Shown in pieces: positions 32,169 through 44,568 of a stretch of DNA of 64,000 nt (position 1 is its first letter; each line of letters begins with the position of its first letter). The stretch is from NCBI GenBank assembly GCA_037447655.1, contig JBBHKE010001156.1, forward strand, positions 138,811 to 202,810, read 5' to 3'. The notes under the pieces are model-generated. The model was not told the origin of the DNA. It ran no database searches and saw only the letters and a program-made list of their open reading frames with translations. The translations under genes and the position numbers were made by a program. The stretch is from Zygnema cylindricum (lineage: Eukaryota; Streptophyta; Zygnematophyceae; Zygnematales; Zygnemataceae).

Positions 32169-35100
32169 ATGGAGGCAGAAAAGATAAAGCGTGTCTCTTC
32201 CAGAAAAGACGTTACCAAGGTGAGAAGTTCACCATGGCGATTGCTCCTAGGGAACTAGTAATCTGGATCGCACCTGCTCCAGTGAATTTGTTGGTTCCTG
32301 TAAGTTTTTCTTTAGTTTATAAGGTATCATTGAAGAAATTATGTTTAGGTTTGAATTTTTGGTTTTCTCTTTTACTCATGTTACTATTAACTTGCTGATT
32401 TGCAAGAAAAATATAAGGTTTTTCGAGGATTTTATCGATAGATCTATTGCTTATTGTGGTATTAAACAGGACATTTATGGTTCAATTTTGACTGTCATAA
32501 TCCTGTTTTCTCCTCATTTTGTAAAAATTATTCATCGCACTGACATTTTCTATCGACAGTCCCTATTTTATATCGATTTTTTTTTTTATTCTTGGCCCCA
32601 CTTTGACAAGCTTTCTTAAAGTATGACCTTCTGGAGGTCGTCCATGGAATATTGTTGTTGTCAATCTGCAAAATGTGAAGAGCAGACAGCTTAGCTTCTG
32701 CATATGTACGTATGTATGCATATGATTTTATTATATGTATATACCTGTTTCACCTAATGAACCACACATCTGTTTTATCTTTTGTTCATGTTGCTTGCTT
32801 TCGTTACTGGTATATATATCTCTAGAAACAATTTACATTTGGCAAGCCTAATTCTTTTTTGTTCTGGCCACGTTTCTTCACTGAATTGAAGTTTGACATA
32901 ATTCTGCGATTCTGACTGCAGTGGCAATGTTTTTTTCACACAAATACGTTATGAAAAAGCTTATAAGCTGAATCCTGTGTATCTAGTTTCAAAACTTTTC
33001 TGTTCCACTAACTTTCAGTGGCAGGATGTGAAGGGCAGAAACAAAGGGTGATTTAAAAATACATCCTAGTCCTTACAAGCATAGCTATTACCTTCCATAT
33101 TCTTAACGAAAATTATTAAACACAAAATTTCAAGTGTTTTTAGTGTTTTTTCTGGAAAGAGACCGACTAGTTGCATTCTATTTCTGTTTTCTTTTATTGG
33201 AAATAGTACGGCAATGCACCCAACTGAAGCAAGTGCTAGCTGTATGCTTTTGCTGAATTTGTTGCTTGCTTGTAAACTTTGTTCTGTCGATGCACTAACG
33301 TCTAAGTTTTTGTTAACAGCACGTTTTCTTGCAGTAGATGATTAATTCAGCCCCTTTCGTCTCCAGTGAATTTTAAATTAGTGTTAGTCCCTTCTGGGCC
33401 TCTTTGGTTGTCAATGCATGGCCTTCTTTCCGTAGATGAGTGTGAACTGAAAATTTTCTTTTAACTGTGGCAAACCTAACTGATCTTGGTTTTTCTTATA
33501 TCGGTTATCTAGTTTCTGCAGCAGTTGCAAATATATTCAGAGAAGGCATGTAAATGACTTTATTTTAATCAAAAAATTGCTCTGGAAGTGACAGCTCACC
33601 AAGTAACATGCAATGTTACTTTGCTTTTGCAAGAGAAAATTAAGTTTGTTTTTATTCAAACCAAAGGAAGTCTAGTTGTATGCAGCTGTCTGCCTGATTG
33701 TGCACTCTTTGTGCTCTTATCTATGTGTATACTTTGCATGATTGAAAAGAAAAATATTGTGTAACCCTTTTCTATCAAATTTCTAGACTCTGGCCTTTTC
33801 AATCTCTCGCTATTAGATCAAATGTGTTTGAGCTCCATGGTCATCATCTGACTCAATTAACCTTACCCTTGCAGGCAGGTGGATTTACAAGTGATGATGA
33901 GTCAGATTATGCATCGGCAAGGGATGAAAAAATTGTAAAACGGAAGAAAGAGAAGCCTAGTTCGACTGCTGGAAGCACTCACCGTTCAACCAAAAGAAAA
34001 ACATCTGCGAGCTGGATATTGCTTCAACAATTTTTTCGGGTGGCCGCAGCATTTTTTAAGGGCGACGCGAAATGGAAAGCTCGAGGCCTTTTTGTGCTCA
34101 TGGTCATTTTATGTGGAACAAGCACAGGTAGGGTTTTGTATATTCAATATTGTTTTCGAGCTTGCAGAAAACTATGCGATGTGTATGGGAAATGATTCAT
34201 AGAAAGGTCTATGAAATCTTTGTGAAAATGGGTCATGGAGTTGCCATTTAATCACATGACGGGGTCCCATGACTAGCCATGGGTAGTATATGAATTACAC
34301 CATTATTTTTTAACTGCCTGTGGAAAATTAGGCGAACGTGCGCAGTTAAGTTGTCTCAGGGTTTTGGTAGATGTAATTTGAATACAGATGTCGCTACTGA
34401 TTTCTCACGAGCAGATCTAGGAAGCTACACTGCCCATCGTTATTAGCGTTAAGGATCTATTTGTGTTAATGCGAAAGTAGAATATATAATACTAATTTAG
34501 TGCAGGGAGACGTGGCATATTGTAATCTACTCCCTTTAATAGTCTTGAACACTATTGTATGATTTTCGGCCAAAAAAGTCTTGACCGAATTAGTGTTTTA
34601 ACTTTAAACTTTAATAATTATGGACAGTGAAGTTATGGAAACAAACATTTTAAAATATTTGATAAAATCGCTATATATATGTATATGTGCGTGTTTTAAT
34701 GTATTTTTCATTTAAAAACATAGAAACGTCGATTGAAAAGAATTGAATGGTGTTCTCCTGTCTTTCAGGTCTTTTTGTTATCATCTCATATACTCAACGA
34801 GACTTTTCTACCGCTCTCTCCAAAAAAGACAAAGATGGTTTTTATTTGGCAATTTGGAAATTCATCGGCATCATCAGTGTGGCGACGCCTTTATTTGCAT
34901 ACTACGATTACGCACAGGTGGGGTATTATTTTTTGCAGTTTTGGGTTTTAGACCGAAGGGAAGTTTTGGGTTGGAAACAAATTAGTCACCAGATAACAAA
35001 GAATGACAGTCATGAGTTTTTTTCAATTTCCTTCATTATATATCTTATGGATGATTCATGGTTGTGATGCAATTGTAATGCAATCATGCTGGATAACCTT

Positions 35101-38100
35101 TTTTACTGTTTATCTGTACTTGCAGTTAGTCAGTTTCTCTGAAGGTTACCTGGTTTAATCAAATCATACTTCTACAGATCTCCATCCTCCTTCCCTTTTC
35201 TATTCTTTCTCCTCCATCTTCCATCTCTAGGTTTTCCCTCCTGTATTCCCACTTTTCATCCCACTTCAGATTTATACTTCTCCCTTTACGTATATTCCCA
35301 TCTTTCACTCTCATTCCTTACTCCCACCTCTAATCCGTAGCCCTTATCTCCCCTTATTTTCCAGGGATTAATGGCATTGGAGTGGCGGATATGGCTCACA
35401 CAACAACTGCTCTCGAAGTATTTCGGTACGACTTTGTATTTTTTGATTCTTTTTGCAATCGTCATTTGAGCATTCAGATGACTTTTATTTTGTGTTTACA
35501 AAAAAAAGAAAAAGCAGGCATCGAATGCTGGAACTTTTGCATCATGCAGAAGTACTTATTACCGTCTTATATCCACTTAGAGATAATAATTCTTTGAAAA
35601 TATAATAAATCCCAGAAGATCCTGTTTTTAATCATGCTTGGAGTTCTCTGCAAAAAATGAAAAGTTTGTAGTGTTTTTTTTCTTCTTTTCCTGTTGTTTG
35701 ACATTCACACCTTGACATGCTTTTAAGTTTATTTTCATACTTTTGAGCGCGAGTGAAATGTTTTAGAAGTCATAGGTTTCCATTCCTCTCCTTTTTTCCT
35801 TCACCAAAGCCTCATTCTTAGGATTGGCATCTCAAAATATTTACTGTTTCTGTGCGTTTCCTTAATCTGGTTTTCTTCAATTAGCAAATGTCAAAATAGA
35901 ATTTTGGGTATTGGGGTATTGGGATTTTAGTTGTTGTTTTTTATAAATGCATATGCCATTGTATCGTCATCCAAAGTAATTGTTTTTTGGGCTCATAGAC
36001 AGAAATAAATATTACTATAATATGTTTGCTACTCGAAAGGGTATGCTGGAGTAAATGCTACACTACATTTATACCTTTCTTTTATTTTCACTGTTGCTTT
36101 GTATGTTATGTCCTTTCCTCATTTTGCTGGCAGTTAACAAACAATTCATTTTTTTAAATTGACTGCTAAAAAATCCTGAAATAACCTGAGAAACCTAAAA
36201 AAACCTGGATTTTCTTTCGAGCTAGATTTGTTAACACATTATTTGTCGAAGGGATGCTATGAATTCTTGGAGGTTACGTAGCTCAGTTTGTTGAAACTTT
36301 TTGTTTGTTCCCAAAATACTGCTCGTGTAGTGTATGTTAATTTTGGGAGCTTGATTTGCTATGATAGTCTTATTTCTCGTGAATTTATAAGGATTCAATG
36401 AATCGGCAAAGTGTAATCTCTTTTAGACAGAGAAAAAGCTTGTAGGAGGAAGAGCTTGACCATTTCCCTACTTTCCCTAATTGATTTTGGAATGCAATTA
36501 TGTTTTTCGCTTTTTTTTGTACGTGTGTTTCAGCCAACAGATCGTATTTTGATTTAAAAATGAATGGGGATCTGGACAATCCCGATCAGCGAATAGCAGA
36601 AGATGTTCGAGATTTTACGGCCAATACTGTACATATTATTATCGTCATCACGGGAAAAATTCTTAATGTTGCAGCTTTTTCAGGGGTCCTCTGGTGAGTT
36701 TTTATATGTCTTTCACATCATATCTTATCCATTTTTTTTTTTCCATTTAATTCCATCATTTTGCATTTAAATTGCATCAAATTTATCAGAACCGGGTTCA
36801 GTTACCATTATATAAGGGTTTTTTCTGTAGGCAGAGTCCTGAAATAGTCCTTGATTTAGGATAATTTTGGGAGTATTTGGCGTATGTGCCAATGATAGTC
36901 AACTACTATTACTACTACTATTAGTAACTATCAGTATTACTACTATTAACTACTACTATTCTGCAGATGAATTTAGACTTTCTAAACTCCTTTTTACAAT
37001 ATGATCATAGGCACAGTTTTGAACTGCATTTGTATGACTGAACAAAATGCGCTTTCATATCTAGTGTATAATGTTTTAGTCAAAAACTGAATGAAATAAA
37101 TTGCAAAATAATCAGGAAATATGCAGCTGGTTATACATTGCCCGCTGTTTTTCGGGCACTAAAACATCTTTGACTTTATTTTCAACTATTGGATCTTTTT
37201 TTTCAATGGAGCATTTGAATGGTAAGAGCATTACCTGCCGACTGCTTGCCTCAATAAGAAAATCCAATGGTTGAACTTAAAGTCAAACACCTTTTTAACT
37301 GCCTGAAAAATGCTTAACACTAAATGCGATAGGCAGTGTAGTTCCAATACTACGAAGGGATGCCATGCGTTCCATTTTCAACCACATTGTTTTCTGACCT
37401 CAAAGCTAAAAAACCTTTTATTCACAAAGACGGCTTTGTTAAACGCCCCAACACATGTATAGACAGCGAACATTTTTTTTTTTGCTCTCCCTTTTTTAAC
37501 CATGTAAAATTTATAAAGGTAGGAGGATGGAGGTTGAGAGATGGCAAAGAAAGTACAAAAGAGGGCAGAGAGTGGGCTGAAGAAGGTGAAGACTGGGCTG
37601 AAGAAGGTGAAGACGGGGCTAAAGAAGATGAAGATGAGGAGTCCTTGGGACTACTGACGGTGGATTTGAGGCATAGTCAACGCATTTGTTACAAGAATAT
37701 TTGTATTTGGAGAGTATTTGGGAAGAATATTTGACAAATTCAAGACTCCCCGTTTGTTTCTCATGTTCGGCATACATTTTTAGGTTAAAATTTCAGAGTA
37801 GTAGCAATTTGATGGGAAAAAAATCAGAAAATTTAATTTGCTTTGTGCAGATTTAACTCTTGTCTTTGTGTGTCCGAAAAAATGCCCTCTCATTCTCACT
37901 AATCTGCCAAAAAACTGTCCTGATCTTTTTTGTCCTTTTAGAAAATCAAACCCTCATTGCAGTTTCACTCTGCTAGTTTTTGCCTTAGGACTATCCCACA
38001 ATTTTTTCTAGATTCTTTGATAAGAGAAGAGGAAATAATAGATTTTGAAAAAGAAGAGATGCAGAAGAAAAGCAGAGTAGGAAGCCAAAAAGAGGAGGAT

Positions 38101-41100
38101 CTCTGAAGAGAGCACGAAAAAGGAGAGAGTGGTGAAGGAAGCACATGAAAGGGCTGCATCTTTCAACATATGATTCTACAAATAATGGACTAGTTTGTGT
38201 AAAATCTTCTTGTTTTTGTTCTATCAAAAACTTCAAGAATTTTCTCTTGGATTCAAATGCTAAAAGCAAACACTGACCTCCTCATTTCAATCGTCTGGAG
38301 CTCATCTCAATTTAACTTTTTTGTGGAAAACTTTCAAGGGAAAAAGAAAAAATAAATACAGAAAGCCCGTCCTGCCATTTCCACCCAATTTGGTTTGTAT
38401 TAAAAGCAGTACTTTTTCTACTTTAGGTGCAACAAAGAAAAATGCGACTCTTTGGAGAATAGCACTTTACCCTTGTTTTATGGGTAATGTGTGAGTTAAC
38501 TTGTACAATTTTTTGAGTAGTTGTTCGTGCGGTTACTCACATGACTGAACAGTTATCCACAAAACGAGGGAAAATTTCAATAGTGTAGTTCCCATATCAA
38601 AGAACAATTATGGATTCACAGCTTTAGAACCGTGATTAGAGAAAACAGGAGCAGTAAAGCAGTAGGGCCCTTTTTGTGATGGTATAGTTTGGAAAATCTT
38701 GCCTGTCTTTGTTTTACATTCTGATGTTCCATTTTTTTATGTTTGTATCGCAGGTCTATTTCCCCATTTCTTGTTTATTTTCTCCTGGGATATTCCGTGG
38801 TTTGTGTTTATATCAGTTTGAGAGTTTTTGGTCGCAAACTTATGACTCTACGATTTGAGGTATTTTGGGAACTGACCTCCTTTTCTTCTTGACAAGTAGT
38901 CGAATAAATGAATATTTATGATAAATTTACATATCCATCATTATATTATCAATAACTTCAGTTGCATAAAACCTTTTACGGCAAATAAAATAACAAAAAG
39001 AAGAAGAAGTCGAACGGGGAATGTATTGCACTCCTAGCGATTTCCCTCCCTTCCGTTCTTATTGGTGGTCAAGTCAGCTTAGAATGCATTTTTTTTGCTT
39101 ATTTTTACATTAAATTGAATATCTGAGAGTCCTAAGTAGAGAAACTGTTTTTTTCCGAGCTGGTTGGTTGTCAGAATATGGAAAACATTTCTATCATGTC
39201 CTCTTATGTCTCCTTAATTTTTTGTTTTTAAGTTGAAGTAAATGCGGTAAGCTCTGACAAAGAATTGATGGTTGGACAAAAAATTGGCCAAGAAGAAGGA
39301 AAGTTGAAAATTTTGGTGGGAATGGAAACTTTATTGTAGAAATTGAACTCTCCTTTTTAAAGTCAGGTGCTTGCTACGAAGTTATGTAGTTTAACTCACT
39401 TTTTTTTGAGAAAGAGAGTTTCTTTTATTTGAGAAAGTGAGGATGTTTGACAACTTATCTGTACTCCCTTCCTTTTGATGTTTGGCTAAAGTTCTTTCCA
39501 AGTTCTTAGATATGCAAAATAACACCGAAAAATCTGGAAATTTTGGTGAATCTAGTTTTGAATGCATTCTGTGTTTCATCCCTCTACATTATAACTTGTT
39601 ATTCAAGTTCTTATCCCCTTTACAACATTTGTTTTTTTCTTAAAAGACCCAATTCTCTGCTATGTGAGACAAAGCTTGTTAATTTGTCATTGAAACCTAC
39701 AATTGCGATTGAAGATTTATACCCGTTTTGAATGTTTGGTTTTTTTTTTCTGTTTTTCAGAGTCTCCAAAAGGAGGCAGATTTCCGATATGCTCTTGTGA
39801 GAGTGAGAGAGAACGCAGAATCAATCGCCTTTTATAGGGGGGAGGGGAGGGAGGCCTCCTCAAGTTCAGTAAGATCCTTCTCCCTCTCCCTCTCCCTCAC
39901 CCTCTCTCCTCACCCTCTTTCATGTTTCTTTTAGGTGCAGTAACAATTTTTGTTACTATATATAATGTTTTAACATTTTTTTTTCCTGTTTTTTCCCTCG
40001 ACTACTTTGTGTGTGTGTGTGTGTGTGCACTTTATTTTCTTGTTTGGCGAGGTTTGTGAAACTTTTTTTTTTTTGCTCGTTTTTAAAAAAACTCGTGGAT
40101 GGTTTATGGGATTTCATTTCCCCCCCGACAATATCAGTTTGTTTACGAGTCTCTCCTAACAGTCTGTCTAAGAATCTCTTTTCATGACTTTTTTTTTTTT
40201 TGTATTTTTTAACATTTTGGAACACTGTTATCCTGAAAGGTTGATTTACGTATCTATTTTGAACTGTGATTGTTTTTGTTTACCCCTTTTTGTTGTGTTT
40301 TAAAACAGCTGTTTTTCAACATTTTGCTTCGAAATTTGCGAGAACGCCTTCTCTGGGGGCGACATCTGTCACTTTTTCAAAATCTGTATGAATATGCGAC
40401 AATTGTGATGCCTGCCCTTATTATTGCCCCAAAATACTTTCGTGGAGAGGTAAGTTTTAGTCAGCAATTACTCTTTTTTTCAGACAAACAAGCCAAAATC
40501 TTGGTCTTATTTTTGTTTGTTTGTCTATGCAGCAAAGAAAATGATGTCGACCAATCAGGGACCACTGAACTGATTTGTTACATATGAAGGTGAACTGAAC
40601 TGAACTGTTGCGTAAATTTTATACATTTTTTTTAAGGGACTGGCAAATGATGTGCTGCAATTTTTGCAGGTGGAGTTTGGAGTTATCACACAAACGTCAT
40701 TTGCCTTCAAAACGATTTTATATGCTCTCACGTTTATTATCCAGAGGCTTGATTCACTCAGGTTTCCCCTGTCCTCCCCTGCCCCCACAGCCCCTTCTCC
40801 CTCTCCCTCCCTCCCTCCCTCTCCCTCCCTCACTCCCTCTCCCTCTTCCTCCCTCACTCCCTCTCCCTCTTCCTCCCTCACTCCTCTCCTCTCCCTCTCC
40901 TATACAGTGTTTTATTGCTTTCAACTCAGTTGCTTTTTGGTCACTTTTCCGTTTTTAGTTTGTTATGAATGGTTTAATTCACGGTTTGTTAAAAATGGTT
41001 AAAATGTTAGTATATATCGGTCTTTTTATGCAATGAAAGCCCTTTTGTTTCCAATTCGCTCTTTTTTTTCCGTTTTGGTTCTTCCTTGAAAAAAAAGAGA

Positions 41101-43249
41101 GTAGTCGTGGAATCTCCTTAAGCAGTTTCTGATGTCTACATAGTTATGTCGATTGTTCACCATAATTAGGGTGGACACATCAACATTGTGGATGTGGAAA
41201 TAGTATGTGTGTGTGGTGTTTTGATAAATTGTGTTCTGCCATGTCAAGGGCTGGTTAAAAAACAAAATTGAGGTTCCAAAAAAAAAAGTTGTCCTTTTTA
41301 AGGATTCGTTTGGTTCAAAGTTTAGCTTATCTCAAATTTTATTGCGGTGGATTCTCTTTCCAATGCGAGCGTTTCATTTTACGTTTTTCGAGTAAACTTT
41401 TCTTTAGGTCTTCCCTTGAGTTACGAATCGTCTACTTAACCAATTATTTATCTCTCTTTCCTTTTGCCTTTTTTTTTTTTGGTGCAGTGGATTAGCTGCC
41501 GAAACAGATCGTCTTGACGGCCTTCTCTCCACTTTGTCCGATCGAGGTCAACCTTCTCAAAATAGAGAAAAAGAAAAAAACCTAAGCAGATCAAGCAGTA
41601 GAAAGTCACATGATGGGGAAGGAGGGGAAGGTACTCCTCTCCTTTCTATGGAAGATGAGACTAGTTTACGCTCCGATTCTCAAGGGATACAACGATCACT
41701 GTCTTCTATTTCTGATAAGGTTTCTTCTTCTCCCCGAAATATGAAAATCGGTCTCTCTCCTCGAACAAAGCCCTCTTCATGGCATTCGTTAGGGAAAGGA
41801 GGGAGTGAAGATGAACCATTAATAGCCAGGAGTTCAAGCTCTCCTAGTACGACCACCGCAACTACTTCTAATACTACTACCACTGAACATTTGCCAACAA
41901 GGGCTACAGCTACTGAAGGTACTGTTTTTCTTTTTTCTCTCTTTTCTTCCTCCTTTTTAAACTCATTCAATCTCATTTTTCATATTCACGCTTATTTTGG
42001 AACAATGATTGCCACATTGTTCTAATCTTGCAAGTAAGCTTATGTTTCTTTTTTTTTTCTGGCTGCTGCCCAGGAGTTTTGTTATCCTTTTTTTTCTTGT
42101 TTTCTGCATTATAATGTTGGTAAATATTTACAGCTAGATCAGAGGAAATTTGGACTAGAAAAGGTTCTCTCTTTTACTTTTATGGCACTACGTCGAATTG
42201 GTTTTTGGTTGTTTTTGTTTAATCTTTAGTGGCAAACGGTATCTGGATTCTGATTTTTTTTTTTTAATTTCTTAAGAATCTCCAACAGAAAGCTAAATTA
42301 ACACTTGCAACCAGTTCCTAACAATATTCTTTAGAATGAAAAAAAAAAATCTGACTGATTTCACCCTCGTCTCACTCCTTTTTTGACTCTTAACTTCCCT
42401 CTCTATCCCCTCTCCTCTCCCTTCTCTACCATTCCAGGCAAAATCATTCGAGAAGAAGGCCCCGGTCTTCTCATCAAGGATCTCTGTATCAGAACTCCTA
42501 ACTCACAAACCGATCTTTTTCCCGATCGTTTGAATGTCTCCGTCCTTCCTGGAGAATCTCTACTAGTTATGGGACCCTCGGGTTGTGGAAAATCTTCTCT
42601 CTTGAGAGCAATTGCCGGACTATGGACCTCTGGAGAAGGATCAATACACTCTCCTCCCACAAGTACAACTTTTTTCCTTCCTCAAAAACCTTATATGCCT
42701 TTAGGATCACTCCGTACTCAACTCCTTTTCCCATTTGACGAAGACGAATCAAAACTCGTGGAAGATTCGGAACTTCTTCATGCATTAACTCTCGTTTCTT
42801 TACCAAATTTAGCGGAGCGTTTTGGAGGTTTAGATGCAGTTAACAATTGGTCGGATACTCTTAGTATGGGGGAGCAACAACGGATTGCATTTGCTCGACT
42901 CTTAGTTCAAAAACCATCAATAGCGTTTCTCGACGAGGCGAGTTCGGCGTTAGATAGTAAAAATGAGGGGTTGATATATGGATTAGTGAAGGAGAGAGTT
43001 CGTACGGTTGTTAGTGTAGGACATAGACACAGTTTAGTCAAATTTCATTCTCATATTTTGTTGTATGACGAAGACTTGGGATGGAGGTTACTGAAGAGTT
43101 CCGAGTTTGAAGGCTCGAGAAAACCGCCGGTTTTTCCACTTAGTACTAGTGAACACGCCTCAAATTCAAATTGTTTTTTTAGATTACTTTTACAAAATGA
43201 CAAAGCAATAATTGTTGGTTTTGACAAAACGTCTACTTGCATTTTTTAA
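32169..43249 (+). CDS. ABC half transporter, ABCD/YddA type, 11 exons
   Basis: Exons: 32169-32219, 33875-34127, 34769-34917, 35365-35425, 36534-36693, 38754-38859, 39761-39868, 40309-40449, 40670-40761, 41488-41918, 42438-43249. All introns are GT-AG and phases match, giving 787 residues. Residues about 55-385 form the ABC_membrane_2 domain (SbmA/YddA/ALD type), with NPDQRIAEDVRDF and the ADFRYALVRVRENAESIAFY loop. Residues 385-517 are a Ser/Thr-rich linker. The nucleotide-binding domain has Walker A GPSGCGKSS (563-571), Q-loop LPQKPY, signature LSMGEQQR (659-666), Walker B IAFLDE (679-684) and H-loop His713. It resembles plant ABCD2, a predicted plastid protein; the substrate is unknown. An upstream in-frame Met at 32025 would add 48 mostly hydrophobic residues that could serve targeting. 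Confidence 0.9.
34424..34631. mobile_element. MITE in ABC gene intron 2
   Basis: CTACACTGCCCATCGTTATTAG at the left end and a diverged inverted copy at the right (TTAATAATTATGGACAGTGAAG) bound about 208 bp, of the same family as 24957-25157. Confidence 0.55.
37131..37341. mobile_element. MITE-like inverted-repeat element in ABC intron 5
   Basis: TACATTGCCCGCTG...CATCTTTGACTTT at the left is inverted at the right (AAAGTCAAACACC...GGCAGTGTA). Ends resemble the CTACACTGCC family. Confidence 0.5.
37500..37640 (+). repeat. Acidic-coding minisatellite in ABC intron 5
   Basis: TGGGCTGAAGAAGGTGAAGAC repeats in tandem with a 21-bp period (about 3 copies), coding WAEEGED in one frame. It lies within a 2-kb intron; exon phases on both sides join without it, so I treat it as intronic. 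Confidence 0.6.
40790..40905. repeat. CCCTCT-type microsatellite in ABC intron 9
   Basis: Runs of CTCCCTCCCTCCCTCTC and CTCTTCCTCCCTCACTCC begin about 30 bp after the exon 9 donor. A related pyrimidine-rich stretch lies at 35170-35360 in intron 3, just before exon 4. Confidence 0.85.
42438..43249 (+). other. Last ABC exon: nucleotide-binding domain
   Basis: This single exon encodes the whole ATP-binding cassette of the 32169-43249 gene. All catalytic motifs are intact: Walker A Lys and Ser, Walker B DE, H-loop His. The signature is LSMGE in place of canonical LSGGE, as is usual in ABCD proteins. The C-terminus after LLKSSEFEG is not conserved that I can tell. The TAA stop is at 43247-43249. 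Confidence 0.9.
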
Positions 43250-43356
43250 AAATGTTGATGGGAAAATCCCAAATTGTCTGATTTCACTCATAGTTGTGAG
43301 TATAGAACCATACCAAGCTAGCTTGTATCGTGTTTATCCTGCATTTCACTTGGTGA

Positions 43357-43362
43357 AATAAA
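43357..43362 (+). promoter_or_regulatory. Poly(A) signal of ABC gene
   Basis: AATAAA 108 bp after the stop codon. Confidence 0.6.
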
Positions 43363-43474
43363 GACCAGAGCATATAATTTGGCCTTTTTTCTTCTATGGG
43401 TGACTTCACTGCTAGTGCATGCATGGTGTTTTTTCATCATTTGATTCATGTGAATTAATGCTTTTGTACTCAAA

Positions 43475-43585
43475 CAGAATGATATTACTGCGTCTAAACT
43501 CGAATAGAATTATATTAATGCGTTAGTACTCGAACAGAATTATATTAATGCATATATTTTCGAATAAAATTATATAACTTCGCCA
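43475..43585. repeat. Short tandem repeat after ABC gene
   Basis: About three copies of a unit like ACTCGAACAGAATTATATTA ATGCG, period 22-39 bp with variable length. It lies in the 1.3-kb spacer between the converging genes; the rest of that spacer (43590-44460) shows nothing I recognise. Confidence 0.65.
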
Positions 43586-44464
43586 GAATCATGTGGTTAA
43601 TCTCTTGGGCCTTGGTAAGGTTGAGGAGACCCGACAAGGTAATACGGAAATTTTGGATACATAAAAAAGTGTTTCTTGGAAAAACAATCCGTCAACATAA
43701 ACAACAGTTTTTTCTTGTAGGGTGTAGGGTGTAGGTTTTTTGACTGTAGGGTGAAGTTACCAACATGAAGGCCCTTAATGTAGACTGCTTTTTTTTCTTA
43801 ATGTAGACTGCATGTTTAATGTTTACTGTTTAGTTGCAGCCAATATGTAGTGTTTGCGCTAATTTGACAAAAGGTATTACTATAACAGCGTTTTACTATT
43901 TTGGCACAGTAGCCCCAATCCCTAGAAAACCATAACCACTTAGTATAATAACCATATAAGTTACGCCTATCGAAAATTTTCCAGAAGTTGTCACTGTATG
44001 TACAAAACATTGAGCATTACTAATAAAGCTTATCATTCGAAATATTATGTAATCCAAACTGAAGACATATGAGGCATTGAATTCAAACACTAAAAGTCGA
44101 ATATAGGAGGCAAAAGAATAAAACTGAATGCCCAAGATAAAGTGAAATTATGACATAAGGCAAATATTTGATATCAATATTTGATATTTGACAATTGAGA
44201 CAAGTTCACCTTGAATTTTTTTTTATCTATGACATATGACTTTTCAATTCCGAAACAAGCTGTTACTATTTACAAAAACATCATGAAACTTGTTACTGAA
44301 ACTCCAATCAAAATAAAACTCCTTGCCTGTACAGTTCTCCTTACAACAAAAACCCAACTTTTTTTACAAAACAAAACCTCGTTTTAAAAACTAAAAACCT
44401 ACACAATCCAATATCCTACTATATTGTGAAAATCTCCCACCATCTAAACCTACTTAAGAACCGT

Positions 44465-44560
44465 AATTCCACCTTCTTAGAAAACCTAATTCAACCTTTC
44501 TAGAAAACCTAATTCAACCTTCTTGGAAAACCTAATTCTGCCTTTTTAAGAAATCTGATT
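44465..44560. repeat. 31-bp tandem repeat downstream of the P450 stop
   Basis: The unit AAAACCTAATTCAACCTT recurs at about 44480, 44506 and 44532 with variations. It lies just beyond the P450 stop codon and probably within its 3' UTR. Confidence 0.65.
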
Positions 44561-44568
44561 CAACTTTT

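Noticed and set aside
42403-42806. Antisense ORFs across the last ABC exon
   Set aside because: Shadow frames of a strongly conserved ATP-binding domain.
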